Assembly: GCA_951813615.1 (NCBI GenBank)
Contig: OX638377.1
Location: forward strand, 1,922,001 to 1,986,000
Origin: an uncultured Latescibacterota bacterium
GTDB lineage: Bacteria; Latescibacterota; UBA2968; UBA8231
Direction: 5' to 3'
DNA: 64,000 nt
Both the position numbers and the translations under genes were made by a program. The notes under the pieces are model-generated. The model searched no databases and was not told the origin of the DNA. It worked only from the letters and a program-made list of their open reading frames with translations. Positions 27,026-35,287 of this stretch are shown one piece after another (position 1 is the first letter of the stretch; each line of letters opens with the position of its first letter).

Positions 27026-27628
27026 ATGACTCAGATTACCGCACAAAGCGTACGAATGCTCCGGCAGAAGACGGGCTTGGGCATGATGGATTGCAAGAAA
27101 GCCCTGCAAGAGACCGATGGCGACAGCGAAAAGGCCATTGAGTACTTGCGCAAGCAGGGCCTGTCCGCAGTGGAGAAGCGAGCGGGCCGCGACGCCAGCG
27201 AAGGGCTGATCCAAGCGTATATTCACCAGGGTAGCCGCCTCGGCGTACTGCTAGAGGTCAACTGCGAAACCGACTTCGTCGCCCGCACCGACGACTTCCA
27301 AGAGTTCGCCAAGGATGTGGCCATGCACATTGCCGCCTCCCAGCCTTTGGCGGTCGAGCGGGAGGGCGTACCCGCCGACGCCGTGGAAAGGGAGCGGGCC
27401 ATTTTCCTCGAACAGGCCAAAAACGAGGGCAAGCCCGAGCACATTGCCGAGAAAATTGTCGAGGGCCGCATGGAGAAGTTCTATCAGGAAAATTGCTTGA
27501 TGGAACAGGTCTTCGTCAAAAATCCCGATCAGACCATTGGCGAATTAGTCACTGAAATAACCGCCAAAATCGGCGAGAAAATTACCGTGCGTCGCTTCGA
27601 GCGGTTCGTCTTGGGAGAAGACGCCTGA
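27026..27628 (+). CDS. tsf: Elongation factor Ts
   Basis: 200 aa, the short form with one core subdomain. The N-terminal module LRQKTGLGMMDCKKAL...GD and EYLRKQGLSAVEKRAGR are diagnostic. LEVNCETDFVAR forms the EF-Tu nucleotide-exchange surface. It recycles EF-Tu-GDP. Follows rpsB; pyrH, which often comes next, is missing. Confidence 0.96.
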   Translation: MTQITAQSVRMLRQKTGLGMMDCKKALQETDGDSEKAIEYLRKQGLSAVEKRAGRDASEGLIQAYIHQGSRLGVLLEVNCETDFVARTDDFQEFAKDVAMHIAASQPLAVEREGVPADAVERERAIFLEQAKNEGKPEHIAEKIVEGRMEKFYQENCLMEQVFVKNPDQTIGELVTEITAKIGEKITVRRFERFVLGEDA

Positions 27629-27646
27629 AAGCACATTGAGGCCGCC

Positions 27647-28207
27647 ATGTTGGAAGAGGTCATTGAAACAGTAAAAGAGGCTATGGATAAGGCCATTGAG
27701 TCTCTGCGCCGCGACTTAGCCTCTATCCGCACGGGGCGGGCCTCGGTCGCTATGCTCGACAACGTGCGGGTGGATTACTACGGCCAACAGACGCCACTCA
27801 ACCAAGTAGCGACGATTAGCGTCCCCGAGCCGCGCTTGTTGACGATCAAGCCTTGGGAAGCCACGCTGATTCCCGTGATTGAAAAAGCCATCTTCGCCGA
27901 TAAAGCCCTAGGGCTCAACCCGGCTAATGACGGCGCCATCATCCGGCTGCCCATCCCCGAACTGACCGAGGAGCGGCGGGTAGAAATCACCAAAGTCGCC
28001 CGCCACCGCGCCGAGGAGGGGCGGGTCGCAGTGCGGCATGCGCGGCGCGACGGGATTGATCTGCTCCAGGAGGCCCAAAAGGACGGGGACATCTCTGAAG
28101 ACGAGTCGCGCAGTGCGCAAAAAATGGTGCAGGATTTGACCGCTGAATACGTGGCCTCTATTGACGAGATCATCGAGAACAAGGAAAAGGAGATCATGGA
28201 GGTCTAA
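27647..28207 (+). CDS. frr: Ribosome recycling factor
   Basis: 186 aa. The L-shaped tRNA mimic: LRRDLASIRTGRASVAMLDNVRVDYYG at residues 19-45, PLNQVATISVPEPRLLTIKPWE, and ANDGAIIRLPIPELTEERR before the C-terminal helix. With EF-G it splits post-termination ribosomes. Lies 19 bp after tsf, so the order is rpsB-tsf-frr. Confidence 0.97.
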   Translation: MLEEVIETVKEAMDKAIESLRRDLASIRTGRASVAMLDNVRVDYYGQQTPLNQVATISVPEPRLLTIKPWEATLIPVIEKAIFADKALGLNPANDGAIIRLPIPELTEERRVEITKVARHRAEEGRVAVRHARRDGIDLLQEAQKDGDISEDESRSAQKMVQDLTAEYVASIDEIIENKEKEIMEV

Positions 28208-28227
28208 ACGGCCCCTGTTCTCCGGTT

Positions 28228-29112
28228 GTGCCGAAGCATAGCCCTGTTTTGTCGCTTTACTACATCCTGTGGTCCATGCGCCCCCGGCAGTGGATCAAGA
28301 ATGTCTTCGTCTTTCCCGCCCTCGTATTTTCCGAACGCCTTTTTGAACTTTCCTACCTAATACACAGCTTAGGGGCGGCTCTCTGCTTCGTTCTGCTGAG
28401 CGGGGGCGTCTATTTATTCAACGACATCTTCGACCGCCAGCACGATCGCCTGCATCCCGAGAAGTGCCACCGGCCGATTGCCGCCGGTCATCTGTCGGTC
28501 CCGTTGGCTTGGGGGGCGGCTTTGGTCTCGTTAGCCCTTGCGCTGGTCGGGGCGTTTTGGCTGCACTCGCATTTGGGGTGGGTGGCCACGCTCTACGCGG
28601 CGCTAAACGCGGCGTACTCACTTCGGCTCAAGCACGTAGTGTTGGTGGATGTGCTGATCGTGGCCGCGTGTTACCTACTGCGCGCCGTCGGCGGTGGCGT
28701 GGTCATCGAGGTGTCTATTTCCACTTGGTTTATCGTCTGTATCTTTGCGCTGGTGCTCTTCATGGTGGCGGTCAAGCGCCGGCAGGAGATCGTGCAACTG
28801 GCTGATAATGCTGCGGATCACCGCGCCATCCTCGAAGAATACAGCGTGCCCTTTCTCGACCAGATGATCGCCGTTCTCACGGCCTTGACCATAGTCTGTT
28901 ACGCGCTGTACGCGATGGGCGTGGGAGATGCAGAAGACGCGCGACTGCAATGGACGATTCCCTTTGTGCTCTACGGCGTGTTGCGCTATCTCTATCTAGT
29001 GTACCATCGAGGGCAGGGAGGCGACCCAACGGCAGTTGTCTGGAATGATCGGCCTTTGCAGATCAACATCCTGCTGTGGTTGGCGGCTAGCCTATTCGGA
29101 CTCTACGCCTAA
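28228..29112 (+). CDS. UbiA-family prenyltransferase (decaprenyl-phosphate phosphoribosyltransferase-like)
   Basis: 294 aa, about eight or nine membrane helices. The first Asp-rich motif is in YLFNDIFDRQHDRLHPEKCH followed by RPIAAGHLS. With the opening RPRQWIKNVFVFPALVF it matches the UbiA subgroup that includes decaprenyl-phosphate phosphoribosyltransferase. The second motif, after KHVVLVDVLIVA, is shortened as in that subgroup. It likely moves phosphoribose onto a polyprenyl phosphate at the inner membrane. The start is GTG 28228; ATG 28276 is an alternative. Confidence 0.8.
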   Translation: MPKHSPVLSLYYILWSMRPRQWIKNVFVFPALVFSERLFELSYLIHSLGAALCFVLLSGGVYLFNDIFDRQHDRLHPEKCHRPIAAGHLSVPLAWGAALVSLALALVGAFWLHSHLGWVATLYAALNAAYSLRLKHVVLVDVLIVAACYLLRAVGGGVVIEVSISTWFIVCIFALVLFMVAVKRRQEIVQLADNAADHRAILEEYSVPFLDQMIAVLTALTIVCYALYAMGVGDAEDARLQWTIPFVLYGVLRYLYLVYHRGQGGDPTAVVWNDRPLQINILLWLAASLFGLYA

Positions 29113-29148
29113 CCGAGGCGTGGGCATCCTCTTACAGGAGATTTGAGC

Positions 29149-29865
29149 ATGGCAGCGAATTTGAAACAGAAGATCAAGCGGGGCGAACAGGTGATAGGAT
29201 TTGGCATCCGCGGCGATATTGGGCGCGATGCATTTAAGCGAATCGCCGAGTTGGGCGCGTGCGATTTTGTCTTTGTCGACAGCCAGCACTCGCCCTATAG
29301 CGAAGACCGCTTAGTCGCGTTGGCAGGCATGGTCGGAGAGTTCGACCTGCCACTGCACTTTCGCATCAAGCACACGCGCCACGCGTACCTGATCGGCAAT
29401 TGCTTGGACTTGGGGCCTTCGGGGATCGAGGTGCCCCAAGTGGAAACCGCGGCGACCGCTGAGGAGGCCGTGGCCAATTTCTACTACTTGCCGCAAGGGG
29501 TGCGCAGCCACGGCGGCGGTGCCCGCGTCGGAGATGCGAGCAGCGGCCCCCAAGCGTATGCGGATTGGTGGAACCAGTACGGGGTGTTGTGGCTGCAAGT
29601 CGAATCCGTGGCGGCTGCGACGAATGCATTTAACTTGGCGCGGCCCGGGGTCGATTGCCTCTCTTTTGGCCCTACCGATCTGCAAATGGATCTAAATCAC
29701 CGGGGACATCCCCATCTCAAAAGCGTCGATGACTGCGTGCGCCACGTGGTCGGGGCCTTGCAGGGGACGGATACCGCAGTCTGTTTCCGCAATGGCACGG
29801 CTGAGAGCCGGTCGCGCTACGCCGATATGGGGGTGCGCGTTTTTCTGGAAGCGCCGCCGCTGTAG
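29149..29865 (+). CDS. HpcH/HpaI-family aldolase
   Basis: 238 aa from ATG 29149 with AGGAG upstream. TIM-barrel aldolase of the 2-keto-3-deoxy acid type: FVFVDSQHSPYSEDRL (DxxH metal/base region), IKHTRHAYLIGNCLDLGPSGIEVPQVETA and VDCLSFGPTDLQMDL. It probably cleaves or forms a pyruvate-derived hydroxy acid with a divalent metal. It stands among other carbon-catabolism genes (SDR, PhyH), but the substrate cannot be read from the sequence. Confidence 0.82.
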   Translation: MAANLKQKIKRGEQVIGFGIRGDIGRDAFKRIAELGACDFVFVDSQHSPYSEDRLVALAGMVGEFDLPLHFRIKHTRHAYLIGNCLDLGPSGIEVPQVETAATAEEAVANFYYLPQGVRSHGGGARVGDASSGPQAYADWWNQYGVLWLQVESVAAATNAFNLARPGVDCLSFGPTDLQMDLNHRGHPHLKSVDDCVRHVVGALQGTDTAVCFRNGTAESRSRYADMGVRVFLEAPPL

Positions 29866-29930
29866 GAACGCTGGGCGACCGCTCGCGCACGGCTATTACG
29901 CTTTTTCATAATCAATTCCTAGCAGATGGA

Positions 29931-30716
29931 TCACCACGCCGTCCAGCCGCCGTCCACTGGTACGACGGTTCCGTTGACATAGCCACTGGCCTTTGAGCAC
30001 AAAAAAAGCAGGGCGGTGGCTAACTCTGTGGGTTGACCAAATCGCCCCTGTGGCGTAAAGGTGCGTAGGCGGGTGCTCATCTTCTCGTTGTCGAGGGCGG
30101 TCTCGGTCATTTCAGTGGGAAAATAGCTGGGGGCGATGGCGTTTGCGGTGATGCCATGTCTGCTCCATTCCACCGCCTGCGAGCGCGTCAGTCCCACGAG
30201 TCCGTGCTTGCTGACCGTGTAGGCACTCAAGCCGTTGATTACCGAGGCTCCCAAGCCGTAGATCGAGGCGATATTGACGATGCGGCCGGCTTCAGATTGG
30301 CGGAGCAGGGGAAAGCAGGCTTTGGCGAGTAGCCACTGAGCTTTGAGGTTGAGATCGACGACCGCGGCGAAGTCCTGCTCAGCCATGTCTTCGAGGCGGG
30401 CGCGAGTGGCTGTGCCGGCATTGGCGACCAAGATATCGCAGCCGCCGAGTTGCTCACGCGCTTGCTCGGGCAGGGTGTCGATAGTGGCGTTGTCGCTGAG
30501 GTCAGCCGCGTGGACGTGGATGGTGCCGGCGCGGTCTTGCAATTCGTTGGCCAGTGCTTCGAGGCGCTCTTGGCGGCGGGCGACGGCGAGGACGTCAGCA
30601 CCGGCCGAGACGAGGACGCGGGCTAGTTCGGCTCCCAAGCCACTGGAGGCCCCCGTGACGATGGCTTTGCGACCTTGGCAGCCGAAGAGGTCGTGTAGAT
30701 AGTCTTTACTGTTCAT
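29931..30716 (-). CDS. Short-chain dehydrogenase/reductase
   Basis: 261 aa. Classical SDR: TGASSGLGAELARVL (NAD(P) loop, about residues 20-34), LVANAGTA, the catalytic S/Y/K with YTVSKHGLVGLTR and a closing VNGTVVPVDGGWTAW. Overall it resembles gluconate 5-dehydrogenase/3-oxoacyl reductase-type enzymes. Divergent from the 658-residue gene, with a 7-bp dyad between them. Confidence 0.88.
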   Translation of the reverse strand: MNSKDYLHDLFGCQGRKAIVTGASSGLGAELARVLVSAGADVLAVARRQERLEALANELQDRAGTIHVHAADLSDNATIDTLPEQAREQLGGCDILVANAGTATRARLEDMAEQDFAAVVDLNLKAQWLLAKACFPLLRQSEAGRIVNIASIYGLGASVINGLSAYTVSKHGLVGLTRSQAVEWSRHGITANAIAPSYFPTEMTETALDNEKMSTRLRTFTPQGRFGQPTELATALLFLCSKASGYVNGTVVPVDGGWTAW

Positions 30717-30750
30717 GGGGTTTTAAGGTAACGGATGCGTCTGGAGCGGC

Positions 30751-30771
30751 CAAGCGGATGAGGGCCGCTTG
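30751..30771. promoter_or_regulatory. 7-bp inverted repeat in a divergent promoter region
   Basis: CAAGCGG-N7-CCGCTTG, perfect arms, between the SDR gene (minus) and the 658-residue gene (plus). The geometry suits a dimeric repressor; no regulator gene is adjacent. Confidence 0.35.
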
Positions 30772-30836
30772 CCCGCGCGTGTACCGCCGCCTAGAATTAC
30801 GTCCGACCCTTTCTCGCGTACAGGAGGTAACAGGCG

Positions 30837-32813
30837 ATGGTAGGAAATAATATGACCAAGATTGAGGCGACCGAAGTTGCGGCTCCACCGGCTTGGGCTT
30901 TGATGGAGCGGAATTTGATCGCACTGATGGAGGAGTCGGGCCGCTTGTTCGCCCGGCAGTACTTTGAGCGCGGGGGCGGCACCTTGTTGGCCGAGGATGT
31001 CGATGATCTCTACGAACAGTTGTACAACTTTGGCCTATTCTACGCGATTGGCGCGGCCGACGATTTGCTCGACCTCCACTTCCGCAACTGGAACGCTGTC
31101 ACCCGCATCAGCGACGACCGCATCAATCATCGCACGCGCTACAACGACCACAAGAAGGTCTTCCGGCCGTCCATCTACAACGAGTTCTGGAACCTCGAAC
31201 AGGCCATGGAGTGGCACCACTTGGGCGAGGGCAATATGGCCTTTTACGACTTTGGGGTGGCCGACCACACGGTATCGGAAAACATGCGGCGGGCGCGGAG
31301 TTTTGCGGCCATGTTCATCGGCGAGGATTCCCAAGCTCCCAACTGGGATCCCGAATACCGCATCTTGCGCTCGCCCTTCCATTCGAGCCAAGGACCCAAG
31401 CTCCACGCGGACGCGGAATACGCCAACACCATGCTGCTGGCTGGGCGCGGCTTGGGCGGACAGGCCAACTACTACGGAGTGCGCGCAAGCCTGTATCCCA
31501 TCGTCAAAAACTTGGAGACTCGGTGGTTTGAAAATCCAGCGCGGCGCAAGCAGATCGTCGATCTGTTCGACCGACTCGTCTTGCAGTGCGACACGCCCAA
31601 CAGCTTGGCGGCCACTGCGCTGGTGACCAATGCTTATCTGTACACCGGCGACGACAAGTACAAACAGTGGGTTCTCGACTACACTGAGGCTTGGATGGAG
31701 CGCACGGAGAAAAACGGTGGCATCTGCCCGGACAACGTCGATGCCAAAGGCGTCATTGGCGGGGGACGCGAGGGCGTGTGGTGGGGCGGCCAGTACGGCT
31801 GGAATCACTACCAGGGCTACAACATCATGTACCACGGGATCAACATCGCGGTTGAATGCGCCCAACTGCTCACCGGCGACAGCGGGTACCTCGACTTTTT
31901 GCGCTCGCAAATCAAGCTACAAGTCGACAACGGCAGGAAGCGGGAGGACGGGCAGTTGCTCGTGCCGGTGCGCTACGGGCCGGACGGTTGGGACTGGAAT
32001 CCAGCACCGGGGCTGCACGTAAGCGACGGCATTGAGATGCGGGGCTACTGGCTGGAACCCACTCCGTTGCGGGGCCAAGACATCATGCACCTGTATCACG
32101 CTTCCATGGCCCGGGAGGACTACGAGCTGATTACCACGGTGCGCGATGGCGATGTGGAGCGCGACTGGAACGACGTGGGCACGGCCTTGGGCGAGAAAAA
32201 CTGGGGCAATACTGAATTCGCCCGCTTCCAGTACTACGACGGCAAGAATCCAAGCTGGCCGGAACAGATCCTGCGGGCGGAGTACCAGCAGGCCCTGGAG
32301 ACCTACGAGGCCATGCGCGCCGACGAGCGCAGTCACTTGGAGATCGTTGCGACTAACCAACTTCCGTCGCAGCCGGTGTTGACCAAGGGGCTGACCCAAG
32401 TGACGCTGGGAGCACCGCAGTCGGTCTATAACGGCGGCCTGTTGCGCGCTACGGTGCGCTACTTCGACGCCGACCGCCTGCGTCCGGGGCTACCCCTAGA
32501 CGTGGCCGCCTTGGTGGATGAACTGGGACCGGACGCGGTCGGCGTCCAACTCGTCAACACGTCGCGGCACGAGACGCGCCGCCTTATTGTACAGGCCGGC
32601 GCTTTTGGCGAGCACCGCTTTACGCAGCTCAAATATCGCGCCGCGGGGAAGGATGGGGAGGTGGCGACCACTGTGGAAGGGAAGTACTTCTCGGTGGAAC
32701 TGCCGCCGTCAACGGCGATTCGCGTCGGAGCGGGACTAGACCGCTTCTGCAATACGCCGAGTTACGCCTTCCCGTGGCACGGCGATGGGATTCCGGTGCC
32801 GTTCCCGTCGTGA
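30837..32813 (+). CDS. Uncharacterised large cytoplasmic protein, possible alpha/alpha-toroid fold
   Basis: 658 aa, no signal peptide. I do not recognise a named family with certainty. The first 480 residues are helix-rich with many Trp/Tyr/His motifs (WHHLGEGNMAFYDFGVADHT, GGQYGWNHYQGYNIMYHGIN, GYWLEPTPLRGQDIMHLYH). That pattern resembles six-hairpin glycosidase or polysaccharide-lyase toroids. The last 150 residues are beta-rich (VTLGAPQSVYNGGLLRATV...), like the sandwich that follows such toroids. AGGAGG lies 9 nt before ATG 30837. The neighbours (PhyH, SDR, aldolase) suggest a role in sugar or organic-acid breakdown; this is inference. Confidence 0.7.
   Translation: MVGNNMTKIEATEVAAPPAWALMERNLIALMEESGRLFARQYFERGGGTLLAEDVDDLYEQLYNFGLFYAIGAADDLLDLHFRNWNAVTRISDDRINHRTRYNDHKKVFRPSIYNEFWNLEQAMEWHHLGEGNMAFYDFGVADHTVSENMRRARSFAAMFIGEDSQAPNWDPEYRILRSPFHSSQGPKLHADAEYANTMLLAGRGLGGQANYYGVRASLYPIVKNLETRWFENPARRKQIVDLFDRLVLQCDTPNSLAATALVTNAYLYTGDDKYKQWVLDYTEAWMERTEKNGGICPDNVDAKGVIGGGREGVWWGGQYGWNHYQGYNIMYHGINIAVECAQLLTGDSGYLDFLRSQIKLQVDNGRKREDGQLLVPVRYGPDGWDWNPAPGLHVSDGIEMRGYWLEPTPLRGQDIMHLYHASMAREDYELITTVRDGDVERDWNDVGTALGEKNWGNTEFARFQYYDGKNPSWPEQILRAEYQQALETYEAMRADERSHLEIVATNQLPSQPVLTKGLTQVTLGAPQSVYNGGLLRATVRYFDADRLRPGLPLDVAALVDELGPDAVGVQLVNTSRHETRRLIVQAGAFGEHRFTQLKYRAAGKDGEVATTVEGKYFSVELPPSTAIRVGAGLDRFCNTPSYAFPWHGDGIPVPFPS
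32772..32813 (+). repeat. Imperfect direct repeat, copy A (3' end of the 658-residue gene)
   Basis: The last codons of the gene, through TGA, recur at 33683-33722 after the PhyH gene (roughly 35 of 40 positions alike, one 2-base gap). Confidence 0.65.
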
Positions 32814-32842
32814 CGACTCCCAGCTCACGAAAGGACACTCAC

Positions 32843-33673
32843 ATGCAGGAGCAAAGACTAAACGACGAAGTATTCCAAGCGCTTGCCACGTGCGGCTACG
32901 TCATCGTCCACAACTACTTCCCCGAAGACCAACGCGCCGCAATGGCCGCTGCCCTCCGCCGCATCCTCAAACCTTGGGACGAAGTCGCGGCCGATCCGCC
33001 CGCCGATCGCATTGGCTCCTGCTATTTTCCCTATCCCGAACAATGCCTCAACCGCGCCATAGTTGATCGCGAAGCCATCGCCTTTGCCCGACGCTGGCTC
33101 GGCACGGACCAAATCCACTACCGGCCCGGACTGGGTCTGGTCTCCTATCCGGGCCGCAAGGGTGGGCCGTTCCACATCGACAATGGCAACAACTCGCTAC
33201 TGCCGCCCACTGCATCCGACCGGCACCACAGCCAGCTCAACTTCTGGTTCTGCCTCGAAGATGTCGAAGAGGATCAGGCCCCGACTCTCTTCGTCGCCGC
33301 CGCCGACGGCCAGCACCAAGACGCGGCCAGAGCTGAGCCAATGGTCGCTCCTGGTGGCTCGGTAGCTATCTTCCACAACTACTCTTGGCACGCCGCCAGC
33401 GACTATCGGCGGGCTGACGGCCAGCGCTATATCTGGAAATTTGCCTATGGTCGCGCCGATCACTATTGGGAAGGGGTCGAGCACTATACCCACGTGGGGC
33501 GCAACCCGCACTTTTGCGAGTTTATCGCTGGCCTCACTGCTGCCTATCGCCAGCTCTTCCGCTTCCCACCACCCGACCATCCATACTACACCCGTCAGAC
33601 GCTCGACGCCTTGGAAGCGCAGTATCCGGGCTGGAACGCCCGCGGCGAATACTGGCCTCACGACGGGGAATAA
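32843..33673 (+). CDS. Phytanoyl-CoA dioxygenase (PhyH)-family Fe(II)/2-oxoglutarate oxygenase
   Basis: 276 aa from ATG 32843 with AAAGGA upstream. Fe(II) ligands: HID in GPFHIDNGNN and the distal His in NYSWHAAS; the 2-oxoglutarate Arg is in the RYIWKFAYGR region. Hydroxylates an unactivated C-H bond of an unknown substrate. PhyH proteins are strongly expanded in some uncultured marine phyla. It follows the 658-residue gene by 29 bp and is probably co-transcribed. A longer in-frame start (32774) would overlap that gene. Confidence 0.88.
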   Translation: MQEQRLNDEVFQALATCGYVIVHNYFPEDQRAAMAAALRRILKPWDEVAADPPADRIGSCYFPYPEQCLNRAIVDREAIAFARRWLGTDQIHYRPGLGLVSYPGRKGGPFHIDNGNNSLLPPTASDRHHSQLNFWFCLEDVEEDQAPTLFVAAADGQHQDAARAEPMVAPGGSVAIFHNYSWHAASDYRRADGQRYIWKFAYGRADHYWEGVEHYTHVGRNPHFCEFIAGLTAAYRQLFRFPPPDHPYYTRQTLDALEAQYPGWNARGEYWPHDGE

Positions 33674-33682
33674 GGTTCGTCT

Positions 33683-33722
33683 CCGTGGCACGGAGGGGAT
33701 TTCCGTGCCGTTTACGTCGTGA
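33683..33722 (+). repeat. Imperfect direct repeat, copy B
   Basis: Similar to 32772-32813. The reading frame still shows RGTEGISVPFTS-stop against HGDGIPVPFPS-stop at the true gene end. It folds as a GGCACGGA/TCCGTGCC hairpin (33687-33708), so it may also act as a transcript end. Confidence 0.65.
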
Positions 33723-33754
33723 GACGGAGGGGGTACGCCTTTAGGCGTGGTGAA

Positions 33755-34027
33755 TCAAGCGTGTAAAATGCAGTTGTTGGTACCGAAGGGATTGGGATGG
33801 CGCTCTTCGCACTGCGGATCATCGCGCCATTCGCCATCGACCACAAAGCGATATTCGTGCTTGCCCAAAGGCAAAGTGACCGAAGTTTTCCACAGGCCTT
33901 GGGCGTCCTTTTTCAGTGGACGGGCCTGCGGGTCCCAATCGTTGAAGGAGGCGGCCAAACAGACGCTTTCCGCTTGCGGGGCCAAGAGTTTGAAAAGTTT
34001 GCGTTTTTTAGAGTTAGTCGTAGTCAT
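33755..34027 (-). CDS. Small CBM48/AMPK-type glycogen-binding domain protein
   Basis: 90 aa, a single isoamylase N-terminal (CBM48) domain. The pattern SVCLAASFNDWDPQARPLKKDAQGLWKTSVTLPLGKHEYRFVVDGEW is diagnostic, with the carbohydrate-contacting Trp residues and the YRFVVDG strand. A short basic tail (NSKKRK) precedes it. Preceded by AGAGG. Stand-alone CBM48 proteins are widespread; an alpha-glucan or signalling role is inferred. Confidence 0.88.
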   Translation of the reverse strand: MTTTNSKKRKLFKLLAPQAESVCLAASFNDWDPQARPLKKDAQGLWKTSVTLPLGKHEYRFVVDGEWRDDPQCEERHPNPFGTNNCILHA

Positions 34028-34181
34028 TGTAGGACCTCTTCCTATTGGTTAAAGGGGAATAAAATCAAAGAACGTGGATGTTTAAAAAAAGTCAATAAGC
34101 CGGTGGTGGCGGACTTATTTTTTAGGACGGGACGCCGGTAGCCGCGGCTTGTCCCGATCCGAGGAAACCCCTGAAAGGTGC

Positions 34182-34209
34182 TCGACAGCTAAAACCAGAC
34201 CTATATATT
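34182..34209 (+). promoter_or_regulatory. Possible promoter of the ATPase-nuclease pair
   Basis: TCGACA at 34182-34187 and TATATT at 34204-34209, 16-bp spacer, in an AT-rich stretch about 46 bp before the ATPase ATG. Confidence 0.35.
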
Positions 34210-34255
34210 TACCCATGGATTGCTATGAATATAGACAGCAATATTAGGAGATAAA

Positions 34256-35287
34256 ATGGCTATCACAAAAATGCGGTTTAGTCAATTTACGGCTTTTGAA
34301 GAGCTTGATTTTATTGCCTCTCCAGGCATCAATGTGCTCGTAGGTGCCAACGGAACCGGTAAGACCCATCTTATGAAGGTCGCCTATGCGGCGTGTGACA
34401 TCAGCAAGACAAAAGCAGATTTCGCGGAAAAGCTCATTCGCGTATTCATGCCGTCTTTTCAACACCTCGGTCGGCTAGTCAGACGACCGCAAACGAGTTC
34501 ACATGATCTTATCGAGTGTCATGTCGGAGTTTTCCGCGATGATACCCTGTCTATCCATACTTACTTCCACAATCTTGTAATGCGTTCCGGTGGTGTCCCG
34601 GTCGCCAAGGCAAAAGAATGGTGCGAGCATCCCGCCGAAAGTGTCTATATCCCCGTGAAGGAAATGCTCGCGAATGCCCCTGGTTTTCGCTCCCTGTATG
34701 CACAGCGCGAAATTCACTTTGAGGAGATTTACGCCGATATTCTCGACCGTGCCTACCTGCCCCTCCTGCGTGATCCGATGGACCGTGATTACAGCTTGCT
34801 CGCGGATTTACAACAGATAATCGGTGGGGAAGTTACGACTGAAGGTGAAGAATTCTTCCTCAGCAGCGAGCAAGGAAACTTGGAGTTTATGCTCCTCGCT
34901 GAGGGGATGCGCAAGCTCGGACTTCTGTGGCGACTAATTCGGAACGGAACGATGTCCAAAGGTTCCATCCTTTTTTGGGATGAGCCAGAAACAAACCTCA
35001 ATCCCAAGCTCTTTGGGCCGCTTGTCGAAATACTCCTCGAACTACAGCGCATGGGCGTACAGGTTTTTATCGCCACCCATGACTACGTGATCCTCAAGGA
35101 GCTAGATTTGCGGATGAATTCTCAGGATCGAATCGCTTTTCACTCGCTCTATCACCACCAGGAAAACGGTCAGATCGCTTTACACACAACGGAAGCCTAT
35201 CTGGATATCCATCCGAATGCCATCGCCCAAGCCTTCGATAGCCTGTACGACCGCGAGGTTGAGCGCAGTCTGAGGGGTGAGGAATAA
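34256..35287 (+). CDS. SMC/RecF-like AAA ATPase (AAA_21 type)
   Basis: 343 aa. MRFSQFTAFEELDF at the N-terminus is the usual opening of OLD/RecF-type ATPases. Walker A GANGTGKTH is at residues 30-38, the signature-like LLAEGMRKLGLL at 213-224, Walker B ILFWDEPETNLNP with D242-E243 and the H-switch FIATHDYVIL (H275). No TOPRIM or nuclease domain is attached. AGGAG lies 6 nt before the start. Its TAA overlaps the next ATG by one base (TAATG), so the two proteins are translationally coupled. Composition is clearly AT-richer than the flanks. ATPases of this class pair with effectors in defence systems (for example PARIS, Septu); here that role is inference. Confidence 0.85.
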   Translation: MAITKMRFSQFTAFEELDFIASPGINVLVGANGTGKTHLMKVAYAACDISKTKADFAEKLIRVFMPSFQHLGRLVRRPQTSSHDLIECHVGVFRDDTLSIHTYFHNLVMRSGGVPVAKAKEWCEHPAESVYIPVKEMLANAPGFRSLYAQREIHFEEIYADILDRAYLPLLRDPMDRDYSLLADLQQIIGGEVTTEGEEFFLSSEQGNLEFMLLAEGMRKLGLLWRLIRNGTMSKGSILFWDEPETNLNPKLFGPLVEILLELQRMGVQVFIATHDYVILKELDLRMNSQDRIAFHSLYHHQENGQIALHTTEAYLDIHPNAIAQAFDSLYDREVERSLRGEE

